Positions 7,523-14,845 are shown, counted from the stretch's first letter. The stretch is DNA of 16,368 bases from Citromicrobium sp. (GCA_003248395.1 QFNA01000023.1:1-16368), one strand, 5' to 3'. Notes: generated from the letters alone by a model not told the origin. Numbers and translations are program-made.

Positions 7523-7678
7523 TTATCCGTCTTGCTTTTCGGCGCGTGCCGTGCGCCAGCGGTAAAAGGTCTTTTCAGAGATCCCGATTTCGCGGCAACT
7601 CTCGCAAACACCTTTCCCTGCTGCGATCAGAGCTTCGATCTCCCGGCAGCGCGCCTCCTTGTTAGGAATCGCTGGCAT
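7523..7678 (-). CDS. Small helix-turn-helix protein (51 aa) inside the operon
   Basis: Translation from ATG 7678 to TAA 7523 gives a 51-residue protein. It begins MPAIPNKEARCREIEALI and contains a clear helix-turn-helix, ESCREIGISEKTFYRWR, followed by a basic tail. The helix pair looks like the N-terminal DNA-binding domain of IS3-type OrfA transposases, but no transposase catalytic gene is near. The ATG overlaps the SulP stop as TGATG and the stop lies 3 bases before cydA, so it is embedded in the operon and likely translated by coupling. It could be a domesticated regulator or a conserved small protein of unknown use. Two cysteines (CES and SCR, residues 25 and 28) are suggestive of redox or metal sensing, but this is inference. 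Confidence 0.75.
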   Translation of the reverse strand: MPAIPNKEARCREIEALIAAGKGVCESCREIGISEKTFYRWRTARAEKQDG

Positions 7679-9486
7679 CAGATCATCCCTCTCGCGGCGT
7701 CTGCTATCGGCTCGACAGGCGGACCACCATTAGCAGAGAGCTCCCGGAAGGCGCGGTTCTGCGATAGAAAGACCTGTCCATTGAGTTCCTCGACGAAATG
7801 CGTTCGCTTCAGACGGTCCATGACCGGGCCCTTTACTTCGGACAGGTGAAGGCCGATGCCCGCATCGATCATCCGGTGATTGATCGCTTCGAGGCTTTCG
7901 AGGCCGGAGGCGTCGATCTCGTTGACCGCGCTGCACATCAGGATGAGATGGCGCACGTCGGGTCGGTCGGCAATTTCCTCCAACACGTATTCCTCCAGCC
8001 AGCGCGCGTTGAGGTAGGTCAGGCTCTCATCGATCCGGATCGACAGGACATGCGGCACGGTGAAGACCTTGTGCCGATCGACATTGCGAAAATGCTCTGT
8101 CTCGGGGACGCGCCCGACGATGGCTGCATGCGGGCGGCTGGCCCGCCACAGGTAAAGCAGCAAGCCGACGCCCACGCCGGCGATCACGCCCAGTTCGACT
8201 CCCGCGAGAAGCGTGATGGCTATCGTCGCCATGTGCGCGGCAAAATCCGCCTTGGAGTAATTCCAAAGTTGTCCGGGTGTCTTAAGATCAACGAGGCTGA
8301 GAACTGCGACGATAATCGTGGCGGCCAAGGTGGCGATGGGCAGGCTGTATAGAAGCGGGGTGAGGAACAGGCCGGCAAGTGCGATGCCGACTGCTGTGTA
8401 GGCCCCGGCCGCTGGCGTTTCGGCCCCGGCATCGAAATTTACGACCGAGCGAGCGAAGCCGCCCGTGACGGGGTAGCCACCGGAAAAGGCGCTGGCGATG
8501 TTCGATGCGCCGAGGCCAATCAATTCCTGGTTCGGCGCGATCCTCTGCCTGCGCTTCGCAGCAAGAGTCTGCGCGACCGATACGCTTTCTACAAAGCCGA
8601 TGATGGAGATGAGCAGTGCCGGAACCCACAACTGCCCAATCAAGCCAAGATCGGTGGATGGGAGGGCGAATGGAGGTAGGCCTTGCGGGATTGCGCCTAC
8701 GAGGTTTACGCTGCGGTCTTCGAGGTCGAGGCCAACTGCCGCCAAGATCGTCGCGATCACCGCGACGACCGGCCCCGCCTTGGCAGCAATGTCGGCAGCA
8801 CGCGGTGTCAAGCCCAGTTTGACCAAATTTGGCTTCAAACCCTTGCGCACCCAGAACAGGAACAGCGTTGCGGGAATACCGACTGCGAGGGTCCACGGAT
8901 TGATCGTGTTGATCGTAGAAGCGAGCCCGCCGAGCATTTCGGGCCAATTGTCGCCACCCGCCGTGACGCCGAGGATGTGCTTCAATTGGCTCGTCGCGAT
9001 CAGGATGCCACTGGCGGTGATGAACCCACTGATGACCGGATGCGAGAGCAAGTTAGCGAGGAAGCCCATGCGCAGGAAGCCGAGCAGGGCCAGCATCACG
9101 CCGGACAAGGCGGCGAGCGTGATTGCGGCTTCGAGATAAAGCGCGGTGCCTTGAGCCGCGACCGCTCCGGCTGCGCTTGCCGTCATCAGCGACACCACTG
9201 CCACGGGCCCCACCGCGAGGGTGCGGCTGGTGCCGAAGATCGCATAGGCAACCAGCGGCAGTATCGATGCGTAGAGGCCCACCACCGGCGGCAGCCCCGC
9301 CAGCAGCGCATAGGCGAGGCTCTGCGGGATCAGCATGATCGTTACGATGATCGCCGCGACGAGATCGTTCGTAAGGACCGAACCGTTATAGGTCCGGCCC
9401 CATTCGAGGATTGGCAGGTATTGCGCCACCAGCCCGAGCTTGTGCCTGCGCGGCAAGCCAGACGCTTCTGGATTGCTCTCGCTCAC
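7678..9486 (-). CDS. SulP-family anion permease with C-terminal STAS domain
   Basis: A membrane transporter of about 602 residues. The N-terminal part carries the SulP signature (VTIMLIPQSLAYALLAGLPP, then GLYASILPLVAYAIFGTSRTLAVGPVA). The middle shows the second inverted repeat (SGGYPVTGGFARSVVNFDAGA) and the last 150 residues form a STAS domain (LILMCSAVNEIDASGLESLEAI). The family moves sulfate, bicarbonate or other anions. In a sulfide-oxidation operon, sulfate or sulfite export or exchange is the natural reading, but direction and ion are inferred. The GTG at 9486 lies 2 bases after the SQR stop, preceded by GAAGAAAG, and is preferred. A GTG at 9525 would add 13 residues and overlap SQR. 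It ends in TGATG with the next small gene. Confidence 0.92.
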   Translation of the reverse strand: MSESNPEASGLPRRHKLGLVAQYLPILEWGRTYNGSVLTNDLVAAIIVTIMLIPQSLAYALLAGLPPVVGLYASILPLVAYAIFGTSRTLAVGPVAVVSLMTASAAGAVAAQGTALYLEAAITLAALSGVMLALLGFLRMGFLANLLSHPVISGFITASGILIATSQLKHILGVTAGGDNWPEMLGGLASTINTINPWTLAVGIPATLFLFWVRKGLKPNLVKLGLTPRAADIAAKAGPVVAVIATILAAVGLDLEDRSVNLVGAIPQGLPPFALPSTDLGLIGQLWVPALLISIIGFVESVSVAQTLAAKRRQRIAPNQELIGLGASNIASAFSGGYPVTGGFARSVVNFDAGAETPAAGAYTAVGIALAGLFLTPLLYSLPIATLAATIIVAVLSLVDLKTPGQLWNYSKADFAAHMATIAITLLAGVELGVIAGVGVGLLLYLWRASRPHAAIVGRVPETEHFRNVDRHKVFTVPHVLSIRIDESLTYLNARWLEEYVLEEIADRPDVRHLILMCSAVNEIDASGLESLEAINHRMIDAGIGLHLSEVKGPVMDRLKRTHFVEELNGQVFLSQNRAFRELSANGGPPVEPIADAARGMI

Positions 9487-9488
9487 GA

Positions 9489-10721
9489 TCAGGCAGCTTT
9501 CTTCATTTGCGGTTTGGCCAGCCACTCATGGCCCTTGAGCATGCCGTTCCAGTAGACCCAGGGCAGAGCTTCCGATTTCAGTAGCCAGCTGAGCCGTCGC
9601 GGTCGCGTGCCGTCGATAACCCATTTCGGGAAGCTCGGGAGAAGCTTTCCGTCATATCCGAACTCGGCCAACACAATCTTTCCGCGTTCGACGGTCAGCG
9701 GGCATGAGCCGTAGCCGTCGTAGTCGGCCCAAGGCTGCTTTGCATCGAGCTGGGCGAGCGCATTGACTGCAACGATCGGGGCCTGCTTACGCGCAGCGGC
9801 CATCGTCTTGGCATTGGGTGTGGAACCGGCATCGCCGATGCCGAAAACGTTCGGATAACGAACGTGCTGGAGCGTGAACTTGTCGATATCGACAAAGCCG
9901 CTTTCGGCGTTGGCGAGCGGGCTGTCGGCAACGAATTGCGGTGCAACCTGCGGCGGCACTGCGTGAAGCATGTCGAATTCGACAGTCTCCTCACCGGCTT
10001 CGGTCTTGAAGACGGCCTTTTTGCTGGGGCCGTCAACCGCGACGAGCGTCTGGTTGAGTTTGAGGTCGATTCCGTATTTCTCGACATATTCCATTAGCGC
10101 CGGGACGTATTCCTTCACCCCGAACAGGACGCCACCGGCATTGCGGAATTCAACGTCAATATCGTCGAGCACACCGCGTTCCATCCAGGCATCGCATGAA
10201 AGATACATCGCTTTCTGCGGCGCACCTGCGCACTTGATGGGCATCGGCGGCTGGCTGAAGATCGCGCGGCCCGATTTCAGGTTGCGCACGAGGTCCCATG
10301 TGTAGGGCGCCAGATCGTAGCGGTAGTTGGAGGTAACACCGTTCTTGCCGAGCGTTTCCTCCAGACCGTCAATCTTTTCCCAGGCAAGCCGGATGCCCGG
10401 AGCGACGATCAGAAGGCGGTAGGTAATTGTCGCGCCGTCGCTGAGCGTGACCTGATTGTTTTCAGGCTGGAAAGACGCGGCGGACTGTTTCAACCAGGTC
10501 GCCTGTTTCGACATCACGCTCGCCGTGGTGCGCCTAGTGGCTGGCGCTTCGAAGACGCCTCCGCCGACCATCGTCCAGCCAGGCTGATAATAGTGATCCT
10601 CGCTCGGCTCGACGATCGCGATATCGAGCGATGGGCGCCGCTTCAGCATGGAAGATGCGGTTGCAATTCCTGCCGAACCTCCGCCGATGATGACGACTTC
10701 ATGATTTAGGCTTCGGGCCAT
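9489..10721 (-). CDS. sqr: Sulfide:quinone oxidoreductase (type II, SQOR-like)
   Basis: A 410-residue membrane-associated flavoprotein that oxidises sulfide to persulfide or sulfane sulfur and passes electrons to quinone. The FAD-binding GGGSAG lies at 13-18 and the second flavin motif GIGDAG at 295-300. The catalytic cysteines match the type II pattern: Cys164 in MPIKCAGAPQKAMYLS and Cys340 in YDGYGSCPLT; Cys176 is additional. The C-terminus has the aromatic membrane-contact region (PWVYWNGMLKGHEWL). The ATG is preceded by GGAGAG about 6 bases away and follows the DUF442 gene by 24 bp. The same operon encodes a bd oxidase that can re-oxidise the quinol and a persulfide dioxygenase that can take the product. 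Confidence 0.94.
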   Translation of the reverse strand: MARSLNHEVVIIGGGSAGIATASSMLKRRPSLDIAIVEPSEDHYYQPGWTMVGGGVFEAPATRRTTASVMSKQATWLKQSAASFQPENNQVTLSDGATITYRLLIVAPGIRLAWEKIDGLEETLGKNGVTSNYRYDLAPYTWDLVRNLKSGRAIFSQPPMPIKCAGAPQKAMYLSCDAWMERGVLDDIDVEFRNAGGVLFGVKEYVPALMEYVEKYGIDLKLNQTLVAVDGPSKKAVFKTEAGEETVEFDMLHAVPPQVAPQFVADSPLANAESGFVDIDKFTLQHVRYPNVFGIGDAGSTPNAKTMAAARKQAPIVAVNALAQLDAKQPWADYDGYGSCPLTVERGKIVLAEFGYDGKLLPSFPKWVIDGTRPRRLSWLLKSEALPWVYWNGMLKGHEWLAKPQMKKAA

Positions 10722-10745
10722 GACAAACTCTCCAGTATCTTTTCG

Positions 10746-11159
10746 TTATTCGCCAAGCCGGTCGCGCAAACCGGACAAATCGTAGCCTGCTCGCTCGGCG
10801 CGTTCGATGCGCGCGTCGGCGGTTTCATTCTCGACGTTGGCGAGTGCATCGAGCGTAATGGAGCGCGTCCCGGTCCGGCAAAAGGCAAGCACCTTGCCAT
10901 CCGCTTCTTCGCGGACCGTGGCGAAGGCCTTGATCGCAACCTGCGGAAATTCGCCACCCGAGACCGGGATATGATGGAAGGCCAACCCAACCGCTTCGGC
11001 TGCTTCTCGCATTGATGCGACGGTGGGCTGGTTCGGCTCTTCGCCATCCGGCCTGTTGCAAATTACTGTGCCAAACCCACCATCGGCCAGTTCAGCCAGA
11101 TCGCCGGGTTCAAGCTGTTGGGAGACGGCGAAAGTGTCGCTTACCTGTGTAAGCTTCAT
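10746..11159 (-). CDS. DUF442/TIGR01244 phosphatase- or sulfurtransferase-like protein
   Basis: A 137-residue single-domain protein of the DUF442 (TIGR01244, beta-lactamase hydrolase-like) family. It has a dual-specificity-phosphatase-type loop FCRTGTRS with nucleophile Cys94 and Arg99. As I recall, in the Blh proteins of Agrobacterium and Xylella this domain is fused to an ETHE1-like dioxygenase and is thought to act as a sulfurtransferase. Here the two are separate genes with the two YeeE genes between them. The ATG overlaps the stop of the preceding YeeE gene as ATGA, which decides the start; a longer in-frame reading through that gene is rejected. Likely function: persulfide handling with the dioxygenase or SQR, inferred from context. 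Confidence 0.9.
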   Translation of the reverse strand: MKLTQVSDTFAVSQQLEPGDLAELADGGFGTVICNRPDGEEPNQPTVASMREAAEAVGLAFHHIPVSGGEFPQVAIKAFATVREEADGKVLAFCRTGTRSITLDALANVENETADARIERAERAGYDLSGLRDRLGE

Positions 11160-11575
11160 GACGATGCTCCTTCCATAAGTCGGACAACAGCCATGCCAGC
11201 GAGCATTGCGACGACGAATATCGCGGCAGATGCAGGTTCGATTACAAGCGCAGCGATGCCCGGTCCCGGACAGAGTCCGGCGATTCCCCAGCCGATACCG
11301 AACAGAGCCGCGCCGCCCACCAGGCGTGGCGTGAGATCGGATTTGGTCGGGAGGTGGAATTCTTTCGCAGCGAAGGGCTCGGCCATCCGCGGGACCAGTC
11401 GCCAAGCAACCGCCATCACAATGACGGCACCGCCCATGACAAATGCAAGCGTCGGATCCCAGTCGCCAAACACGTCAAGGAAACCGCGCACGCGCGCCGG
11501 ATCGGTCATGCCACCGAGGGCAAGGCCCGCCCCGAACAGAGTTCCGGTGACCAAAGAGATAAAGGCGGTCCGCAT
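11156..11575 (-). CDS. YeeE/YedE-family membrane protein, second half (DUF6691-type)
   Basis: A 139-residue protein with about four transmembrane helices. It shows the family signatures GGMTDPARVRGFLD at 21-34, DWDPTLAFVMGG at 38-49 and GIAGLCPGPGI at 98-107 (Cys102). Members of this group are half-size relatives of YeeE/TsuA thiosulfate importers and usually occur as adjacent pairs in sulfide operons. The conserved cysteine is where thiosulfate or sulfane sulfur is thought to be relayed. The start codon at 11575 overlaps the partner's stop (TGATG) and its own stop overlaps the DUF442 start (ATGA). Substrate is inferred from family and context. Confidence 0.9.
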   Translation of the reverse strand: MRTAFISLVTGTLFGAGLALGGMTDPARVRGFLDVFGDWDPTLAFVMGGAVIVMAVAWRLVPRMAEPFAAKEFHLPTKSDLTPRLVGGAALFGIGWGIAGLCPGPGIAALVIEPASAAIFVVAMLAGMAVVRLMEGASS

Positions 11576-12021
11576 CACAGCACCTCCAGCCCGAGCGCAT
11601 TCATGATCGCGACCGTGGCAATGCCGGTAGCCATGAACGTGAGCGTGGCGACGATCGAGCGGCCGGAAAGGCGGCTCACGCCGCAAACCCCATGCCCGCT
11701 GGTGCAGCCGCTGCCGAGACGTGTCCCGATGCCCACCACCAGTCCAGCAATCGCAAGCGTAACCGGGTTTGCGAAGGTGGCATCAATTCCACCCGATGCC
11801 AGCATTACGATCAGCGCACCCAGAGGCAGGCCGATGACGAACATCCATGCGCCGCCCCTTGCAATGCCGCTGCCGCCGAGCCCGACTGCCTTCGCAGCAA
11901 GGCCGGAAACACCAGCGATCCTGCCAAGGCCGAGCAGCATGACCGCTGCGGCAAGGCCGATAAGCACTCCGCCAGCCAGTCCGGCGAGGGGTGCGGCTTC
12001 AGGAAAACCAGGCAACGTCAT
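11575..12021 (-). CDS. YeeE/YedE-family membrane protein, first half
   Basis: A 148-residue protein with about four transmembrane helices, including LAGGVLIGLAAAVMLLGLG. It carries the hallmark GSGCTSGHGVCG at 103-114 with Cys106 and Cys113, the conserved sulfur-relay region of YeeE/TsuA-type transporters. It probably pairs with the product of the next gene to make one functional transporter for thiosulfate or another sulfane-sulfur compound. The ATG overlaps the dioxygenase stop by 4 bp (ATGA), and an in-frame extension upstream lies inside that gene and is rejected. Confidence 0.9.
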   Translation of the reverse strand: MTLPGFPEAAPLAGLAGGVLIGLAAAVMLLGLGRIAGVSGLAAKAVGLGGSGIARGGAWMFVIGLPLGALIVMLASGGIDATFANPVTLAIAGLVVGIGTRLGSGCTSGHGVCGVSRLSGRSIVATLTFMATGIATVAIMNALGLEVL

Positions 12022-12947
12022 ACGGCGTTGACCGGAATCTTGATGTAGCTGACGCCATTCTCTTCCGGGTCCGGCAGTCGCCCACCACGGATGTTCACCT
12101 GCACCGAAGGCATTATCAGCTTGGGCATCGAGAGCGTCCTGTCGCGGTCGGTTCGCATCGCGACGAAGTCCTCTTCGGTCACGCCATCCTTCACATGCAC
12201 GTTTTCCTCGCGCTGCTGTTTGACGGTGGTCTCCCAGGCATATTCGTCGCGGCCCGGCGCCTTGTAGTCGTGACATAGGAAGAGCCGGGTCTCGTCCGGG
12301 AGCGACAGCAGCCGGCGTATCGAGCGGAACAGTTGTCCTGCGTCGCCGCCGGGGAAATCTGCGCGTGCGGTGCCGAAATCGGGCATGAAGATCGTGTCGC
12401 CGACGAAGGCCGCGTCGCCGATGATGAAAGCCATGTCGGCGGGAGTGTGACCGGGCACATGGAGGGCGATACCTTCGAGCTCGCCGACCTTGAAGGTCTC
12501 ACCATCCTCGAACAGCTTGTCGAACTGCGATCCGTCGCGTTCGAAGTCGGTGCCCGCATTGAAGAGTTTCCCGAAGACTTCCTGCACGCGGATGATATCG
12601 CGGCCGATAGCCAACTTCCCGCCAAGCCGCTCCTGAAGATAAGGGGCGGCAGATATGTGATCGGCGTGGGCGTGGGTCTCAATAAGCCATATCACTTTCA
12701 GGTTATTCGAGGTGACATACTCAATGATGCGGTCTGCTGAGCCATTCGAGGTCCGGCCGGAAGCCGCCTCGAAGTCCAACACCGAGTCGATGATCGCCGC
12801 TTCATCCGTCTTGGGGTCGTGGACGACATAGGAGACGGTATTCGTCGCTTCGTCGAAAAATCCCGCAATCGAGGGGCGCAGGCATTTGTCGGCCTGGGCA
12901 CGTTCGATCTGAGAAGCGGCATTCTTGAGGTTCTGATCGTCAGCCAT
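12018..12947 (-). CDS. MBL-fold persulfide dioxygenase, ETHE1/Blh type
   Basis: A 309-residue metallohydrolase-fold enzyme expected to oxidise glutathione persulfide to sulfite using non-haem iron. The metal motif is complete: TH92-AH94-AD96-H97, then PGH167, FMPD190FGTARADFPGGD and CH226DYKAPGRDEYAWET. The last two are characteristic of the Blh/ETHE1 group. The start at 12947 is preferred over the ATG at 12965 because GGAGA lies 7 bases before it and because a strong promoter -10 box ends only 13 bases upstream of 12965. It is the first gene of the ten-gene operon and contains the intact metal site that the MBL-rhodanese fusion lacks. Confidence 0.93.
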   Translation of the reverse strand: MADDQNLKNAASQIERAQADKCLRPSIAGFFDEATNTVSYVVHDPKTDEAAIIDSVLDFEAASGRTSNGSADRIIEYVTSNNLKVIWLIETHAHADHISAAPYLQERLGGKLAIGRDIIRVQEVFGKLFNAGTDFERDGSQFDKLFEDGETFKVGELEGIALHVPGHTPADMAFIIGDAAFVGDTIFMPDFGTARADFPGGDAGQLFRSIRRLLSLPDETRLFLCHDYKAPGRDEYAWETTVKQQREENVHVKDGVTEEDFVAMRTDRDRTLSMPKLIMPSVQVNIRGGRLPDPEENGVSYIKIPVNAV

Positions 12948-12969
12948 AGCTTGATCTCCATTCATTTAC

Positions 12970-12982
12970 ATAAATCGTTTAT
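12970..12982. promoter_or_regulatory. Palindromic operator over the -10 box
   Basis: The sequence ATAAA-TCG-TTTAT is a perfect 5-bp palindrome with a 3-base centre in an AT-rich context. It overlaps TATAAA of the operon promoter and lies upstream of the divergent peroxiredoxin-ArsR pair. Its place fits repression by the ArsR-family protein encoded at 13687. The protein-site pairing is inference. Confidence 0.55.
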
Positions 12983-13005
12983 ATGTGTTGCTATTGATCT
13001 GTCAA
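12978..13005 (-). promoter_or_regulatory. Promoter of the large sulfur operon
   Basis: On the minus strand a perfect -35 box TTGACA (13005-13000) is followed after 16 bases by TATAAA (12983-12978). This predicts a start near 12970 and a leader of about 23 bases to the ATG at 12947. It is the only near-consensus sigma-70 promoter I found in the window. Confidence 0.75.
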
Positions 13006-13021
13006 GTGGTATGAAGGTCGG

Positions 13022-13690
13022 ATGACACAGATGATCAAAGCTGATGCCGAACGAGAGGCACCCTGCGCAGGACTACGTATCGGAGATGTAGCTCCGGACT
13101 TTTCTGCGCGAAGCACGACAGGAGATGTCCGCCTTTCGGATCACCGGGGGCGGTGGTTGATCCTGTTCTCGCACCCGGCCGATTTCACGCCCGTTTGCAC
13201 GACCGAGTTCGTGGCCCTGGCTGAGTCAGCAGGCGAATTTGAGCAGCGCGATTGCGCGCTGATGGCGCTCTCTGTCGATAGCCTGTTCTCGCATTTCGCC
13301 TGGCTGCGACTGATCCGCGATCGCTACGATATCGAGGTGCGTTTTCCGATTGTGGAGGACCCCACGCTCGTAATCGGCCGCGCTTATGGGATGGTCGCGC
13401 CGAACGATAACGACAGCGCGACAGTGCGGACGACATTCTTCATCGACCCCGAAGGGGTGATCCGTGCGATGACCTGCTATCCTGCCAATGTCGGTCGCTC
13501 GACGCCTGAAATGCTACGGACTCTCGACGCGCTTCAGGCAGTAGACAATGGCCCCGTATTGGCACCTGCCAACTGGAAGCCGGGCGAGGCATTGCTGGCT
13601 CAGCCCGATGCTTCGCTCGACACCGTATTTTCCGCAAAAGGCCAGACCGACTGGTTCATGAAGGAAACCAAGCGAGGGTCGAAGAGATGA
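13022..13690 (+). CDS. Prx6-type peroxiredoxin with additional cysteines
   Basis: A 222-residue AhpC/TSA-family peroxidase with the motif HPADFTPVCTTE (peroxidatic Cys59) and the Prx6-type C-terminal domain. It has further cysteines at 15, 78 and 152 (MTCYPANVGRS), whereas the other peroxiredoxin in this window has only the peroxidatic one. It may therefore resolve its own disulfide or act on persulfide. The ATG has AAGG five bases upstream; a second ATG at 13031 (residue 4) is possible. It is transcribed away from the sulfur operon from the shared 75-bp intergenic region, and its stop overlaps the ArsR start (ATGA), so the two are co-expressed. Confidence 0.94.
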   Translation: MTQMIKADAEREAPCAGLRIGDVAPDFSARSTTGDVRLSDHRGRWLILFSHPADFTPVCTTEFVALAESAGEFEQRDCALMALSVDSLFSHFAWLRLIRDRYDIEVRFPIVEDPTLVIGRAYGMVAPNDNDSATVRTTFFIDPEGVIRAMTCYPANVGRSTPEMLRTLDALQAVDNGPVLAPANWKPGEALLAQPDASLDTVFSAKGQTDWFMKETKRGSKR

Positions 13691-14049
13691 CCGACGAAGA
13701 TTTGGTCGATGCCTTGAAGGCTCTCGCGCACCCCGTGCGTTTGCGGATCATGAAGGCGCTTTCCGGCACGGAACGCAATGTCGGAGAGATCGACGACGCA
13801 GCCGAGATCGGCCAGCCGACGCTTTCGCAGCAGCTAGCGGTCCTTCGGAATGCGGGCCTCGTTAAGACCCGGAAGGATGCCAAGCTCGTCTATTATCGGA
13901 TAGATGATGACAGGCTTGCGAAGGTTGTTGATGCGGCAGGAGATCTCGGCGGATTGGCCGTTAGACCCACGCGCCATCCGCGCCAGCCCGCACCTGGGGT
14001 GGCTAATTTTGCCAAGCTTGAAGGTCTATATCCGCTTGATGGGCGATAG
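13687..14049 (+). CDS. ArsR-family transcriptional repressor lacking cysteines
   Basis: A 120-residue winged-helix regulator. LKALAHPVRLRIMKAL is the N-terminal helix pair. The helix-turn-helix runs through VGEIDDAAEIGQPTLSQQLAVLRNAGLV, and the wing is KTRKDAKLVYYRI. The fold is that of BigR/SqrR-type regulators that sense persulfide through two cysteines, but this protein has no cysteine at all. It ends in a proline/arginine-rich tail (RPTRHPRQPAPG) and FAKLEGLYPLDGR. It overlaps the peroxiredoxin gene by 4 bp. The likely operator is the palindrome at 12970-12982, giving control of both the ten-gene operon and its own transcript. The signal is unknown. Confidence 0.9.
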   Translation: MTDEDLVDALKALAHPVRLRIMKALSGTERNVGEIDDAAEIGQPTLSQQLAVLRNAGLVKTRKDAKLVYYRIDDDRLAKVVDAAGDLGGLAVRPTRHPRQPAPGVANFAKLEGLYPLDGR

Positions 14050-14214
14050 GTCCGAACCGGCCTCTTCGAATCAGCGTGAATATTATCGATCAGCGCGTGG
14101 CCGACGACTGATTTGAAATGGCCGCTTACAGGCAGTTCTAGCGGGATCCTGAATGACCGCCTTGAGGGCGCAAAGCCGACATCATTAGAAGAGAGCAGAG
14201 GGAGCTGTGATCTT
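14050..14214. other. Intergenic junction between the sulfur module and mobile cargo
   Basis: No gene is seen in this stretch. It separates the ArsR gene from a truncated plasmid-type gene and probably holds the join between the sulfur module and mobile-element DNA. I see no recognisable attachment site, insertion sequence end or strong terminator. Confidence 0.4.
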
Positions 14215-14250
14215 CCTGAGCCGGGGCATCTCCGTCCCGGTCATCAGGAG
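14213..14250 (+). promoter_or_regulatory. Leader hairpin covering the ribosome binding site of the ArdC-like gene
   Basis: TTCCTGA (14213-14219) can pair with TCAGGAG (14244-14250), and CCGGG (14221-14225) with CCCGG (14236-14240), giving a nested hairpin. Its 3' arm includes most of the AGGAGA ribosome binding site of the gene starting at 14258. It could hold translation low until opened. Confidence 0.5.
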
Positions 14251-14257
14251 ACCTTCC

Positions 14258-14845
14258 ATGACCAAATCCCGCCGCACTGCTTCAGCTTCGCCCGCTCAGC
14301 GCATCACCGCCGCCATCATCGAAAAGCTCGAGCAAGGCACAAAACCCTGGGTCAAGCCATGGCGCGGTGTGCCCGTCTCGCGGCCCTTGCGCTCCTGCGG
14401 GACGCCCTATCGCGGGATGAACACCTTCTGGTTGTGGCTGATGGCCGATGGCTGCGGGTACGCCTCGCCCTACTGGATGACCTATCGCCAGTGTCAGGCG
14501 CTCGGGGGACAGGTCCGCAAGGGCGAAAAATCGACCATGGCGATCTTCTACAAGAGCTACACCAGGGAGGTCGAGAACGCCGAAGGCGAAGCTGACACCG
14601 AGAACCGGCGCGTGCTCAAGGCCTATGCCGTGTTCAACGCTGAGCAGTGCGATGGTCTGCCCGCTTTCTACCATCCCAAGCCGCTGGTTGCCGCGCTTAA
14701 GCCCGAAGGACGCGAAGACCGGCTCGATGCCTTCTTTGCCCATATCGGCGCAGACCTGCGGCATCATGGTGCGCAGGCCTATTACGAGCCGCTGCGGGAC
14801 CGGGTACCTGCGGCCCGTCGGCCCGTGTTGCCCGCGCCAGCCTAG
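14258..14845 (+). pseudogene. Truncated ArdC-like antirestriction protein (N-terminal domain only)
   Basis: This encodes 195 residues of the plasmid-borne ArdC/DUF1738 family, whose N-terminal domain binds single-stranded DNA. Recognisable parts: RITAAIIEKLEQGTKPWVKPW, YRGMNTFWLW, WMTYRQCQALGGQVRKGEKS and FNAEQCDGLP. Family members continue to roughly 300 residues with a zinc-metallopeptidase domain (HExxH-type). Here the family match ends at YYEPLRDRV, and a short unrelated tail (PAARRPVLPAPA) leads to a stop inside an inverted repeat. The start is set by AGGAGA eight bases before ATG 14258; the upstream in-frame ATG at 14207 has no such site. The metallopeptidase part is deleted, so only DNA-binding activity could remain. 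It marks this end of the window as plasmid or ICE-derived. Confidence 0.8.

Noticed and set aside
8683..9555. Long plus-strand frame of 290 codons
   Set aside because: It is antisense to SulP; the translation is rich in Arg, Gln and His with no hydrophobic pattern, typical of the mirror of a GC-rich gene.
14113..14595. Plus-strand frame of 160 codons overlapping the ArdC-like gene
   Set aside because: The other frame has the clear ArdC-type motifs and a ribosome binding site; this one has none.
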